Assembly: GCF_900101705.1 (NCBI RefSeq)
Contig: NZ_FNAC01000004.1
Coordinates: forward strand, 62,001 to 126,000
Reading direction: 5' to 3'
DNA: 64,000 bases
Origin: Algoriphagus faecimaris
GTDB lineage: Bacteria > Bacteroidota > Bacteroidia > Cytophagales > Cyclobacteriaceae
Below the pieces are notes generated by a model. It was not told the origin of the DNA and searched no databases. It worked only from the letters and a program-made list of their open reading frames with translations. Within the stretch, counting starts at the first letter, position 1. The number at the start of each line of letters is the position of its first letter. Both the position numbers and the translations under genes were made by a program. Of this stretch, positions 1 through 7,442 are shown in pieces.

Positions 1-458
1 CTGATATTTTAGAGATCCCCCACGGTATCAAGGGCTACTTCGACTACGAGCAGGCACTACGGGCAGCGAAGGAAGCTGATAAACCTTTGCTCTTGGATTT
101 TACTGGACATGGCTGTGTCAACTGTCGTAAAATGGAAGAAAATGTTTGGGTAGACCCTGAGGTATTACGTCGCTTGAAAGAAGATTTTGTGATGGTAGCG
201 CTCTACATCGATGAGCGACTCGAGCTACCGGAGGAGGAGTGGTATACCTCTGAATACGATGGAAAAGTCAAAAAAACCATGGGTAAGCGAAATGCAGATT
301 TTCAAATCACCCGGTTCCAAAACAATGCTCAGCCTTATTACGTGATTTTGGATCATGATGAGCAGCTTGTTGCAAAGCCACGGGCTTATGACACCGATAT
401 TCAGGCATTTGTAGAATACTTGGATGGGGCTAAAGCCGAATTCGAAAAAAGAAAATAA
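1..458 (+). CDS. DsbD-type protein-disulfide reductase, C-terminal thioredoxin domain (5' end outside window)
   Basis: The reading frame is open from base 3 with no start codon, so this is the C-terminal part of a longer gene; a TTG at 87 lies inside the domain and is not a start. The visible 151 residues form a thioredoxin-like fold with the redox motif CVNC inside GHGCVNCRKMEENVW, the signature of the C-terminal domain of DsbD-family transmembrane electron carriers. Such proteins move electrons from cytoplasmic thioredoxin across the inner membrane to periplasmic thiol proteins. The protein ends in a charged tail (AEFEKRK). The membrane part cannot be seen, so a smaller secreted thioredoxin protein remains possible. 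Confidence 0.8.
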   Translation, partial: DILEIPHGIKGYFDYEQALRAAKEADKPLLLDFTGHGCVNCRKMEENVWVDPEVLRRLKEDFVMVALYIDERLELPEEEWYTSEYDGKVKKTMGKRNADFQITRFQNNAQPYYVILDHDEQLVAKPRAYDTDIQAFVEYLDGAKAEFEKRK

Positions 459-561
459 GTTCTTTTTCAAATTATACACCTCAAAAAAAGCTCTCGAAAT
501 CCCTAAAAATCAATTGGGACAAAATTCCACATATCTGGATTTGAGTTAACCACATGGATGA

Positions 562-726
562 TTGAGGCGATATCTCTTCCATAATTTTCTGAATTTCAAA
601 TTATCTCCGAGGGAGGAGTGGATTTATAATTCTTTAGCCATAAGTGGAGGTTATCAGGAAATCAGTGGACCCAGAGCCAACCTGGATGCATTTATGACCG
701 ATGCAGGATTAAGAATTGGGTTCTAA
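562..726 (+). pseudogene. Relic C-terminus of an outer membrane beta-barrel protein
   Basis: An open frame of 54 codons has no start codon, follows a stop at 559-561, and ends at 724-726. Its last part (alternating residues, aromatic and glycine rich, ending LRIGF) looks like the final strands of a porin-type barrel, where a terminal Phe is the usual assembly signal. No upstream barrel sequence is visible in any frame. It is probably the leftover of a deleted gene. The segment is short and could be chance, so confidence is low. Confidence 0.35.
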
Positions 727-757
727 TCCATTAAAAATAGAGAACAGTAAGTAGATT

Positions 758-823
758 AAAACTGGATGTCATCATGGTGTTTTCCCTACGGAGAAGGTAC
801 CAAATTGACATCCAGTTTTTTTA
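758..823. terminator. Large two-way stem-loop terminator
   Basis: The arms AAAACTGGATGTCA (758-771) and TGACATCCAGTTTT (806-819) are perfect inverted repeats of 14 bases. A second, inner hairpin (TTTTCC with GGAGAA around CTAC, using a G-U pair) fills the loop. A T run follows on the plus strand and an A run precedes it, so the element can end transcripts from both sides. It lies between the DsbD-type gene and the convergent rpiB. Confidence 0.7.
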
Positions 824-883
824 TGCGCTTTGCCTAATAAGAATAATCCAGATAGACAGTGGCTTTAGTGTTCCTAGGACAAT

Positions 884-1321
884 TTACCCACAAGCAATTT
901 TATCGACTCTATTGGCATGTCTACCACCTTCAAAGTCGGTCGTCAAGAAAATTTCGGCCAGTTTTTCGGCTAGTTCATAGGTTATGAACCGAGCAGGAAG
1001 AGCCAAAACATTAGCATTGTTATGCTGACGTGCCAAAGCCGCCAAGTCCTCATTCCAGCAAAGTGCCGCTCTTATTCCTTGATGTTTATTGGCAGTGATG
1101 GCCACTCCGTTACCACTTCCACAGATCACAATGCCTAGTTCAAACTCACTCTTTTCTACCGCAGTACTCAAAGGATGAACAAAATCAGGATAATCAACAG
1201 AGGCATCAGAATAGGGTCCAAAATCCTTCACCTCATAACCTAGACTTTTCAGTTTTTGAATCAATTTACCTTTGTATTCGTATCCGGCATGATCGCCGCC
1301 AATTGCTATTTTCTTACCCAT
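884..1321 (-). CDS. rpiB: Ribose-5-phosphate isomerase B
   Basis: The 145-residue protein has the RpiB/LacA fold throughout and the usual length. It interconverts ribose 5-phosphate and ribulose 5-phosphate in the non-oxidative pentose phosphate pathway in the cytoplasm. The N-terminal GGDHAGYEYK motif (8-17) and the active-site cysteine in CGSGNGVAITANK (Cys67) are both present, as is the NVLALPARFI segment. It is the last gene of a glyA-tatC-rpiB operon, starting 11 bases after tatC, and is followed by the large two-way terminator. Family assignment is firm; use of allose 6-phosphate by some family members cannot be excluded. Confidence 0.95.
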   Translation of the reverse strand: MGKKIAIGGDHAGYEYKGKLIQKLKSLGYEVKDFGPYSDASVDYPDFVHPLSTAVEKSEFELGIVICGSGNGVAITANKHQGIRAALCWNEDLAALARQHNNANVLALPARFITYELAEKLAEIFLTTDFEGGRHANRVDKIACG

Positions 1322-1332
1322 GGGTCTAGAGT

Positions 1333-2190
1333 TTAATCCTTGTTATCTTCAAATTGTTTTTCGTAAGCAGCTTCCTTAATTGCGCGCTTTTTTTCCAATC
1401 GCTTAGCGATGTTAATTCCCGCTTCATATAGCACCAAAATAGGCATAGCTATCAATAGCTGACTGATGACATCGGGAGGAGTGATCACAGCTGCCAAGAT
1501 CAAAATCACCACAATAGCATGTCTACGGTAAGTCTTCAGCATAGAAGAAGTCACCAGACCCGACATAGATAGGAAATAAATCACCACAGGAAGCTGAAAC
1601 ATAATGGCTGATGCCAAAACCAGCATGATTAAAGTGGTCACATACGAACTGATGTCAAACTCGTTTAGGATAGATGGGTCAAGTTGATAATTGGAAAGGA
1701 AATTAATTGAGAGTGGCGAAAGGATATAGTATCCAAAGCCTGCTCCTAAAAAGAAGAGCAAACTCACAAAAAATACAGCTCCTCTGGCAGCATTTTTTTC
1801 TTGGTCGTAGAGACCCGGACTGATAAATCTCCAAAACTCCCAAAACACATAAGGGAAGGCTACTACAAATCCGACCACAAAACTAGAAGTCATGTGCATG
1901 GAAAACTGTCCCGTCATTTGCCTACTTTGGATTGTAAAAGGGAGCTTTTCTATACAAAGCGCCGCAATTCCAAAATAATCCCCAATATCACAAAGTACAC
2001 GATAGGTAAAGAAATCCACCTTGGAAGGCCCCAAAATGACCATTCCAAACACGATGCTTTTGGACAAAAAGGCGATTACACTTAAAATCAGGATCGCCGC
2101 GACTGATCGTAAAAGATGAAACCGAAGAGCTTCCAGATGGTCCAAAAAGGACATTCCTTCCTCTTCTTCTTGATATTGGTCTAATGCCAC
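1333..2190 (-). CDS. tatC: Sec-independent protein translocase subunit TatC
   Basis: TatC is the inner-membrane receptor that recognises twin-arginine signal peptides of folded proteins. The 285-residue protein starts with a short acidic extension (ALDQYQEEEEG) before the classic MSFLDHLEALRFHLLRS opening, then shows six hydrophobic segments and the conserved FVVGFVVAFPYVFWEFWRF region. A longer loop after the first segment and a lysine-rich C-terminal tail are typical of Bacteroidota versions. It lies 15 bases after glyA and 11 before rpiB. No tatA or tatB is in the window, so the partner must be encoded elsewhere. Confidence 0.95.
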   Translation of the reverse strand: MALDQYQEEEEGMSFLDHLEALRFHLLRSVAAILILSVIAFLSKSIVFGMVILGPSKVDFFTYRVLCDIGDYFGIAALCIEKLPFTIQSRQMTGQFSMHMTSSFVVGFVVAFPYVFWEFWRFISPGLYDQEKNAARGAVFFVSLLFFLGAGFGYYILSPLSINFLSNYQLDPSILNEFDISSYVTTLIMLVLASAIMFQLPVVIYFLSMSGLVTSSMLKTYRRHAIVVILILAAVITPPDVISQLLIAMPILVLYEAGINIAKRLEKKRAIKEAAYEKQFEDNKD

Positions 2191-2205
2191 AGGTTTGCTA
2201 GAGCT

Positions 2206-3474
2206 TTAATACAATGGAAACTGAACCATCCACTCATTGACTTCAGAGCGAATTTTTGAAAGGACTGATTCATCAGCATGATTCATCAAGGCCTGATCAA
2301 TGTATCCTACTATTTTTTTCATGTCTTCTTCCTTCAATCCTCGTGTAGTGACGGCAGCAGTGCCGACCCGCATTCCTGAAGTGACAAAAGGCGATTTTGT
2401 GTCAAAAGGCACCATATTCTTATTGATTGTGATATCTACCTTACCCAAGGTCTCTTCTGCCAGTTTACCCGTCAATTCTTTGTTTCGAAGGTCAATCAGC
2501 ATCAAATGGTTATCTGTACCTCCAGAAATCAACTGATAACCCAAGGCGACAAATTCAGCCGCCATCACCTCCGCATTTTTCTTAACCTGTAGAATGTACT
2601 CCATGTATTCGTCCGAAAGTGCCTCCTGGAAAGCAATCGCTTTGGCAGCGATTATGTGCTCCAAAGGACCTCCCTGAGTGCCTGGAAACACTCCCATGTC
2701 TAAAAGAGATGACATTTTTCGTATTTCTCCTTTGGGAGTGGTGATTCCCCAAGGATTATCAAAATCTTCACGCATCATAATCAGGCCTCCACGAGGTCCG
2801 CGCAAAGTCTTATGGGTAGTAGTAGTCACAATATGACAAAATTCTAGAGGATCATTTAAAAGTCCTCGGGCGATTAAGCCGGAAGGATGAGAAATATCCG
2901 CCAAAAGAATCGCTTCTACCTGATCGGCTATGTCTCTCAATCGCTCGTAATCCCAATCCCTAGAGTAGGCCGAAGCCCCACAAATGATCATTTTGGGTTT
3001 CACTTCAAGTGCCTTTGCCTCTACCTTGTCATAATCAATCACTCCTGTTTCTTCTTCTACTCCGTAGAAATGGGGATCGTACAATTTCCCTGAAAAATTG
3101 ACTGGGGAGCCATGTGTCAAATGACCTCCATGAGATAGGTCAAAGCCTAGAATAGCATCTCCTGCTTTTAAACAAGCCAACATCACAGCAGCATTGGCTT
3201 GTGCGCCAGAGTGCGGCTGCACATTGGCCCATGAAGCTCCAAACAGCTCTTTGGCGCGGTCAATGGCGATTTGCTCGATCTCATCTACTACTTCACAACC
3301 TCCATAGTAGCGCTTCTTGGGCAAACCTTCGGCGTATTTATTGGTCAATACGCTTCCAGCTGCTTCCATTACCTGTTTGCTGGTAAAATTTTCTGAGGCT
3401 ATCAGCTCGATTCCGCGCTTTTGTCTGTCTTCTTCTTGGGCGATGAGGTCAAATACTACCGTATCTCTTTTCAT
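2206..3474 (-). CDS. glyA: Serine hydroxymethyltransferase
   Basis: This PLP enzyme converts serine and tetrahydrofolate to glycine and 5,10-methylenetetrahydrofolate. I chose the start [10 protein letters not shown] at 3474 because it gives the usual family length (422 residues) and begins at the conserved part; the frame is open to 3537 but the extra 21 residues are atypical and would overlap the promoter at 3535-3565. The PLP lysine lies in [14 protein letters not shown] (Lys222), and GIELIASEN and [15 protein letters not shown] are conserved substrate and cofactor motifs. It is first in an operon with tatC and rpiB, an arrangement with no obvious functional logic. Confidence 0.97.
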   Translation of the reverse strand: MKRDTVVFDLIAQEEDRQKRGIELIASENFTSKQVMEAAGSVLTNKYAEGLPKKRYYGGCEVVDEIEQIAIDRAKELFGASWANVQPHSGAQANAAVMLACLKAGDAILGFDLSHGGHLTHGSPVNFSGKLYDPHFYGVEEETGVIDYDKVEAKALEVKPKMIICGASAYSRDWDYERLRDIADQVEAILLADISHPSGLIARGLLNDPLEFCHIVTTTTHKTLRGPRGGLIMMREDFDNPWGITTPKGEIRKMSSLLDMGVFPGTQGGPLEHIIAAKAIAFQEALSDEYMEYILQVKKNAEVMAAEFVALGYQLISGGTDNHLMLIDLRNKELTGKLAEETLGKVDITINKNMVPFDTKSPFVTSGMRVGTAAVTTRGLKEEDMKKIVGYIDQALMNHADESVLSKIRSEVNEWMVQFPLY

Positions 3475-3534
3475 AAATTGAGGTGTTGAAAGGCCATTAA
3501 TTTTTAATTGTGCCTTGACTTTTCTAAGCAAGTT

Positions 3535-3565
3535 CAAAAATAGCCTGAAAGTCCCTATTATCCAA
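3535..3565 (-). promoter_or_regulatory. Bacteroidota-type promoter for glyA operon
   Basis: On the minus strand a -33 TTG (3563-3565) is followed after exactly 20 bases by TATTTTTG (3535-3542), matching the -7 consensus TAnnTTTG. A transcript starting a few bases further would have a leader of about 55 bases before the glyA ATG at 3474, which also supports the shorter start. Confidence 0.55.
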
Positions 3566-3628
3566 TGTAGATTGGAATTGAAAAACTTGAAGTTTGATCA
3601 GTTCTGCGAAAAGCTTGTCAGTCCTTTG

Positions 3629-3636
3629 TAAATTTG
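3629..3636 (+). promoter_or_regulatory. Candidate -7 box next to an ATG (possible leaderless start)
   Basis: TAAATTTG matches TAnnTTTG exactly and sits four bases before the ATG at 3641, so transcription would start at or next to the start codon. No good TTG is found 19-23 bases upstream, so the call rests on the -7 box alone. The same spacing recurs before 42053 and, with one mismatch, 4382. Confidence 0.35.
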
Positions 3637-3640
3637 TCTC

Positions 3641-4012
3641 ATGCTTGATTTTAAATTTCAGCCGGACAACTATTTCTCAGCGGAAATCACATCAGTTTTG
3701 TTGGTAAAACTGAATTATCCCGAATCTACCTGGGGAGAGCAAATCAGTATCTATGCTCATCAAATGGATTTCAAAATTCATCTGGAGGCGGTGGATTTTT
3801 ATGGAAATGATTACCTGCTTTATCCTTCCAAAATAGAGGAACCACTTAATTTAGAAGACCTGATTTTTTTGATTGAAGGTATGCAACTCAATCAAGATGA
3901 ATTGGAGGGTAAAATGGAGTTGGTTTTAGACGGAATTCCCCAAGCTGAAAGTAATTTCTACCCAGAACTTGAAAAGTATTTTGAAGAGAAAAGAAAGAGT
4001 TTTGGCCTTTAG
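3641..4012 (+). CDS. Conserved hypothetical protein, 123 residues
   Basis: I do not recognise this protein. It is soluble and acidic, with no signal peptide or membrane segment, and has alternating strand-like stretches (AEITSVLLVKLNYP, ISIYAHQMDFKIHLEAVDFYG) followed by helical segments near the C-terminus (ELEKYFEEKRKSF). The gene stands alone between the divergent glyA and a convergent small gene. Codon use and composition resemble the neighbours, and the start is supported by a -7 box just upstream. A cytoplasmic accessory role is all that can be said. Confidence 0.7.
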   Translation: MLDFKFQPDNYFSAEITSVLLVKLNYPESTWGEQISIYAHQMDFKIHLEAVDFYGNDYLLYPSKIEEPLNLEDLIFLIEGMQLNQDELEGKMELVLDGIPQAESNFYPELEKYFEEKRKSFGL

Positions 4013-4048
4013 GGTCTGGAAATGACAAAAAGTTTAACCAAGTTAAGC

Positions 4049-4276
4049 TCAAATGTCAAAGGCCTCTTGTTTTTGACCTGAAATCTGATTGCTTTTAAAC
4101 CAATATTCGTAGGTCTCAAAATCAACACAATCTTTAAGCTCCATTCCTTGGAAAAAAACTTTTTTTAGACAATTCACCGGAAGCCACGATTTGAATTTCC
4201 GCTCCTGATCTCTGGAAAGTTGGGAAAGCTGCACCCATTTTTTTCCATTGATGAAAATAGGTATGAGTTTATTCAT
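4049..4276 (-). CDS. Small hypothetical protein, 75 residues
   Basis: I do not recognise a family. The protein is small and basic to neutral, has no membrane segment, and carries several aromatic residues (KKWVQLSQLS, YEYWFKSNQ) and two cysteines (Cys36, Cys50). Support for a real gene comes from a well-formed promoter (TTG, 20 bases, TACTTTTG) about 20 bases upstream of the ATG and from its own intergenic slot. The gene on the opposite side (3641-4012) is convergent with a 36-base gap. Confidence 0.6.
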   Translation of the reverse strand: MNKLIPIFINGKKWVQLSQLSRDQERKFKSWLPVNCLKKVFFQGMELKDCVDFETYEYWFKSNQISGQKQEAFDI

Positions 4277-4298
4277 AGTTTGGGTTTCTGTTTGAAAT

Positions 4299-4329
4299 CA
4301 AAAGTATACTGATTTTCAGAGCACTACAA
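4299..4329 (-). promoter_or_regulatory. Bacteroidota-type promoter for the 75-residue gene
   Basis: On the minus strand TTG (4327-4329) is followed after 20 bases by TACTTTTG (4299-4306), an exact TAnnTTTG box. The predicted leader before the ATG at 4276 is about 20 bases. The spacing equals that of the glyA promoter. Confidence 0.5.
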
Positions 4330-4369
4330 TTATGCCAAATTAATTTTATGTTAAAAAAAAGCAGTTTTC

Positions 4370-4377
4370 TATCTTGG
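4370..4377 (+). promoter_or_regulatory. Candidate -7 box four bases before ATG of the AEC permease
   Basis: TATCTTGG differs from TAnnTTTG at one base and lies exactly four bases before the ATG at 4382, the same geometry as at 3629-3636 and 42041-42048. Confidence 0.25.
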
Positions 4378-4381
4378 GCGA

Positions 4382-5290
4382 ATGACAGGAGCGCTCATCG
4401 CTTTTCTTTTCCTCCTTGGAGGTTTGATATTACAGCAGAAAAAAGACTTCCCAAGGGAAAAGGCTATCAAATGGGTAAACTCCTATCTGTTTAATTTAGT
4501 CTTACCTGCACTAGCCCTTCTGTATATCCCACAGATTCAGCCGGGCTGGGATTTGTTGATTCCTATTTCAGCAGCCTGGCTCACCTTTTTTGTTTCTTGG
4601 CTTTTCTTCTCGGTTTTGGGCAAAATAGGAAATTGGTCTCCTCAGGTCATCGGCTGCCTTTCTATCGTGGCAGGACTGGCAAATACTTCCTTCTTGGGCT
4701 TTCCTATCATTGAGGCCTTGTATGGTAAAGAGGGCCTTCCTATTGCCCTGCTGATGGATCAAGGAGGATCCTTTTTGCTAGTTTCTTCCGTGGCGATTAT
4801 CCTTGGCTCACTCTACAGCCATCAGAAAGGGAATTTGGCAGCGATCCCAATGAAAATTCTCAAATTTCCCCCATTTGGATTTTTGATAGGGACGTTGGTC
4901 ATGAGCTTGATGAACTGGAGTACGCCTGATTTTTTGTTACCTATCTTGGCTGCAATTGGGAGGACGATGGCACCTGTAGCCTTGTTGGCCATAGGTTTAC
5001 GCTTTGGGGTAGAAAAGGCGGATCTGAGATCTACTTATTTTTGGCTGGGACTGGCCTACAGACTGGTCTTGGCTCCTGCCATTGTCTTTCTGATCTACAG
5101 AAGTTTTTTGGATCCAGATAGCCTGACCTTCAAAGTCACCGTTATGGAGTCCGCCATGGCCCCGATGATTACCGGCTCGATAGTCGCAATCAACTATAAT
5201 CTTGCTCCCCGATTAGCGGCCCTTTTATCGGGTTTGGGGATGCTTATTTCGGTCTTGAGTTTGGGAGTTTGGTATTTGCTTTTAGGCTGA
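4382..5290 (+). CDS. AEC-family (auxin efflux carrier-like) permease
   Basis: The 302-residue protein is almost wholly hydrophobic with about ten predicted membrane helices in two halves, the layout of the AEC/bile-acid-arsenite transporter group. Markers include VNSYLFNLVLPALALLYIP near the N-terminus, NTSFLGFPIIEALYG, and MAPVALLAIGLRFG, which resemble the broken-helix motifs of the family. It would export or import an organic anion across the inner membrane; the substrate cannot be read from sequence. Its 3' end overlaps the convergent phosphatase gene by nine bases, so transcripts from the two genes would be antisense at their ends. Confidence 0.85.
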   Translation: MTGALIAFLFLLGGLILQQKKDFPREKAIKWVNSYLFNLVLPALALLYIPQIQPGWDLLIPISAAWLTFFVSWLFFSVLGKIGNWSPQVIGCLSIVAGLANTSFLGFPIIEALYGKEGLPIALLMDQGGSFLLVSSVAIILGSLYSHQKGNLAAIPMKILKFPPFGFLIGTLVMSLMNWSTPDFLLPILAAIGRTMAPVALLAIGLRFGVEKADLRSTYFWLGLAYRLVLAPAIVFLIYRSFLDPDSLTFKVTVMESAMAPMITGSIVAINYNLAPRLAALLSGLGMLISVLSLGVWYLLLG

Positions 5291-6085
5291 CCAGATTCGA
5301 TTGAGCTCCAGAAAAAATTCCTCATGAATATTAGAGTTGGTAGCTAAGATTTGCCTACCAAACACAAAATCCTTTTCTCCCAAGAAATCGGTCACTTTGC
5401 CTCCTGCTTCCTGTACAATCAAAGACCCTGCAGCGACATCATAGGAATTGAGATTGTATTCGAAAAAACCTTCTATTCTACCTGCAGCCACATAAGCGAG
5501 GTCTACTGCTGCCGAACCAAAGCGCCGAAGTCCATGTGTGGACTGCATGAGAGACTTTAAAGCGGCAAGGTATTTATCGATCAATTCAAAATTATAGTAG
5601 GGAAAACCAGTAGCGATCAGAGAAGCTGAAAGGTCAGGAGCAGGACTTACTTTAATCGGTGTTTCGTTGCAAAATGCTCCTCCACCTTTGATGGCATAAA
5701 AGCACTCGTGGAGATTGATTTCGTAGACCACTCCGAGAATCACCTCTTCTCTTTCCATCAAAGCAATACTTACTGAGAAAATCGGCAATCCATGTACAAA
5801 ATTAGTCGTGCCGTCCAGGGGATCGATGACCCAATTATACACTTCGGAGCGGATGGTATTGGTTCCTTCTTCGGTAATGAATCCAGCCTCGGGAAAAATC
5901 ACAGAAAGCTGCTCAACGATTTGGCGCTCTGCTTCCTTATCCACATAAGAAACGAGATCATTAAATCCTTTATGCTCAATATTTTTGACATCAAAATGCT
6001 GCCGTTCTTTTCGGATAAATGCGCCCACCGATTTGGCAATTTCTTGGGTTTGCCCTAAAAGTCTTTTTAGCTCTAATTCTTTCAT
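5282..6085 (-). CDS. suhB: Inositol monophosphatase family protein
   Basis: This Mg-dependent phosphatase hydrolyses inositol phosphates and related sugar phosphates; in some bacteria SuhB also binds RNA polymerase. All metal ligands are visible: the TEEG glutamates (72-73), WVIDPLDGTTNFVHG (Asp88, Asp91) and NLNSYDVAAG (Asp216). Length (267) is normal. It is the last gene of a set running DUF493, pterin dehydratase, rsmI, suhB, 49 bases after rsmI. A lone -7 box (TATTTTTG, minus strand, 6103-6110) could give it its own promoter. The real substrate is unknown. Confidence 0.92.
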   Translation of the reverse strand: MKELELKRLLGQTQEIAKSVGAFIRKERQHFDVKNIEHKGFNDLVSYVDKEAERQIVEQLSVIFPEAGFITEEGTNTIRSEVYNWVIDPLDGTTNFVHGLPIFSVSIALMEREEVILGVVYEINLHECFYAIKGGGAFCNETPIKVSPAPDLSASLIATGFPYYNFELIDKYLAALKSLMQSTHGLRRFGSAAVDLAYVAAGRIEGFFEYNLNSYDVAAGSLIVQEAGGKVTDFLGEKDFVFGRQILATNSNIHEEFFLELNRIWSA

Positions 6086-6134
6086 GTTTATTGCTTATTC
6101 TCCAAAAATAAAACTAACTGCTTAAATCGCACTA

Positions 6135-6866
6135 TTATTTTCCATATTTCGCCGCACGCTTTTCCTCACGGCTTTCTTTCTGCTCGGCTTTTCCTGCGAC
6201 GGTGAGTACGATTTCCCCTTTCAAGGGATTGGATTGATAGTATTCGATTAATTCTGACAAAGCACCTCTTACATTCTCTTCGTGAAGTTTGGTAAGCTCT
6301 CTGGAGACGCAGGCTTGTCGATCAGCGCCAAAGGCTTCGGCGAGCTGTTCCAGAGTTTTTAGAAGGCGGTGAGGAGATTCGTAAAAAACCATCGTCCGGC
6401 TTTCTTCTATCAATGCCTCTATTCTTGTTTTTCGCCCCTTTTTATGGGGTAAAAAGCCTTCGAACACGAAACGGTCATTGGGCAGGGCAGAGTTGACAAG
6501 GGCAGGCACAAATGCGGTCGGGCCAGGCAAGGTCTGCACCTCTAGTCCTGCCGCGATCACTTCTCTTACCAACAAAAATCCTGGATCAGAAATAGCGGGC
6601 GTCCCTGCGTCGGAGACTAAGGCAAAAACCTCACCTCTTTTCATTCGTTCCACAAGCTTCTCTGCAGCTTTGTGCTCATTAAAAATATGATAGGACTGAA
6701 GGGAATTCGTGATTTCTAAATGCTTCAAAAGAATTCCGGTAGTCCTGGTATCCTCTGCTAAAATTACATTCACAGATTTCAGCACCTCTAATGCACGAAG
6801 GGTGATGTCTTTAAGGTTTCCGATGGGAGTCGGCACCAAATACAGATTTACACCCTTTTCAATCAT
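6135..6866 (-). CDS. rsmI: 16S rRNA 2'-O-ribose C1402 methyltransferase RsmI
   Basis: RsmI uses S-adenosylmethionine to methylate the ribose of C1402 in 16S rRNA, tuning the decoding centre. The tetrapyrrole-methylase-type fold is clear: LVPTPIGNLKDITLRALEV at the N-terminus, AEDTRTTGILL, the cofactor loop VSDAGTPAISDPG, and LPGPTAFVPAL. The 243 residues lack a long C-terminal extension but end in a basic tail suited to RNA binding. Its ATG overlaps the stop of the upstream pterin dehydratase gene as ATGA, which suggests coupled translation. Confidence 0.95.
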   Translation of the reverse strand: MIEKGVNLYLVPTPIGNLKDITLRALEVLKSVNVILAEDTRTTGILLKHLEITNSLQSYHIFNEHKAAEKLVERMKRGEVFALVSDAGTPAISDPGFLLVREVIAAGLEVQTLPGPTAFVPALVNSALPNDRFVFEGFLPHKKGRKTRIEALIEESRTMVFYESPHRLLKTLEQLAEAFGADRQACVSRELTKLHEENVRGALSELIEYYQSNPLKGEIVLTVAGKAEQKESREEKRAAKYGK

Positions 6867-7096
6867 GCATTAATGGCATCTATCGCTTTGGCCAGTTTAC
6901 GATCTTTTTCTGTGATGGTATTTCCCTCGTCATGAGTGGTAAGCTCGATCTCGACGGTATTGTAGACATTACTCCAATTGGGATGATGCTGCTGCGTCTC
7001 AGCCAAAAAAGCCACACGAGTCATAAAGGCGAAAGCCTCCTGAAAATCTTCGAATTTGAATGATTTTTTAAGCTTATTGTCTTCTTCTTTCCACAT
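6863..7096 (-). CDS. phhB: 4a-hydroxytetrahydrobiopterin dehydratase
   Basis: The small protein (77 residues, short for the family but complete) carries the hallmark HHPNWSNVYNTVEIELTTHD, where the paired histidines act in dehydrating 4a-hydroxytetrahydropterin during pterin recycling. It lacks the usual N-terminal 20 residues seen in many bacterial members. No phenylalanine hydroxylase is nearby, so it may serve another pterin enzyme or act in repair. It lies 11 bases after the DUF493 gene and overlaps rsmI by four bases. Confidence 0.92.
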   Translation of the reverse strand: MWKEEDNKLKKSFKFEDFQEAFAFMTRVAFLAETQQHHPNWSNVYNTVEIELTTHDEGNTITEKDRKLAKAIDAINA

Positions 7097-7107
7097 GGTT
7101 TTTGAAT

Positions 7108-7374
7108 TTAAAGTGAGATCACTCCCTCTATGGACGCGGCCTGCTCGTAGTAGTTGATCACTTCATCTGCGCTTTCGACCATTACCTGAATAGTTGTGCT
7201 GATGTATTTCCCACCCGAACTGGGCTTTAGCAATACTTCGTTTTTTGGAAAAATAGCTTCTACTTGATCTTCCTGTCCATTGGGAACGATAAATTTAAAC
7301 ATGTAAAGCATAGGAAATTGTCCATTTGCTTCCAGTTTTTCTTTGAATGTTTCTTTGTTGAATTTCTTTTGCAT
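7108..7374 (-). CDS. DUF493 (YbeD-like) family protein
   Basis: The 88-residue protein matches the compact DUF493 fold: GQFPMLYMFKFIVPN at the N-terminal strand, then VLLKPSSGGKYISTTIQVMVESADEVINYYEQ. Family members such as E. coli YbeD are small alpha-beta proteins with an ACT-like topology and no settled role. It appears to be first in the operon with phhB, rsmI and suhB. A terminator lies just upstream, at 7400-7433, which separates it from the PpiD-like gene. Confidence 0.88.
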   Translation of the reverse strand: MQKKFNKETFKEKLEANGQFPMLYMFKFIVPNGQEDQVEAIFPKNEVLLKPSSGGKYISTTIQVMVESADEVINYYEQAASIEGVISL

Positions 7375-7399
7375 TCTCGGTTCTTCTTATCATGGAATA

Positions 7400-7433
7400 C
7401 AAACAAAGAACCCATGTCAATCGACATGGGTTC
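7400..7433 (-). terminator. Intrinsic terminator of the PpiD-like gene
   Basis: GAACCCATGTC (7408-7418) and GACATGGGTTC (7423-7433) form a perfect 11-base stem with an AATC loop; on the minus strand the stem is followed by CTTTGTTTG. It lies ten bases after the stop of the 702-residue gene. Confidence 0.7.
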
Positions 7434-7442
7434 CAAATTTTC

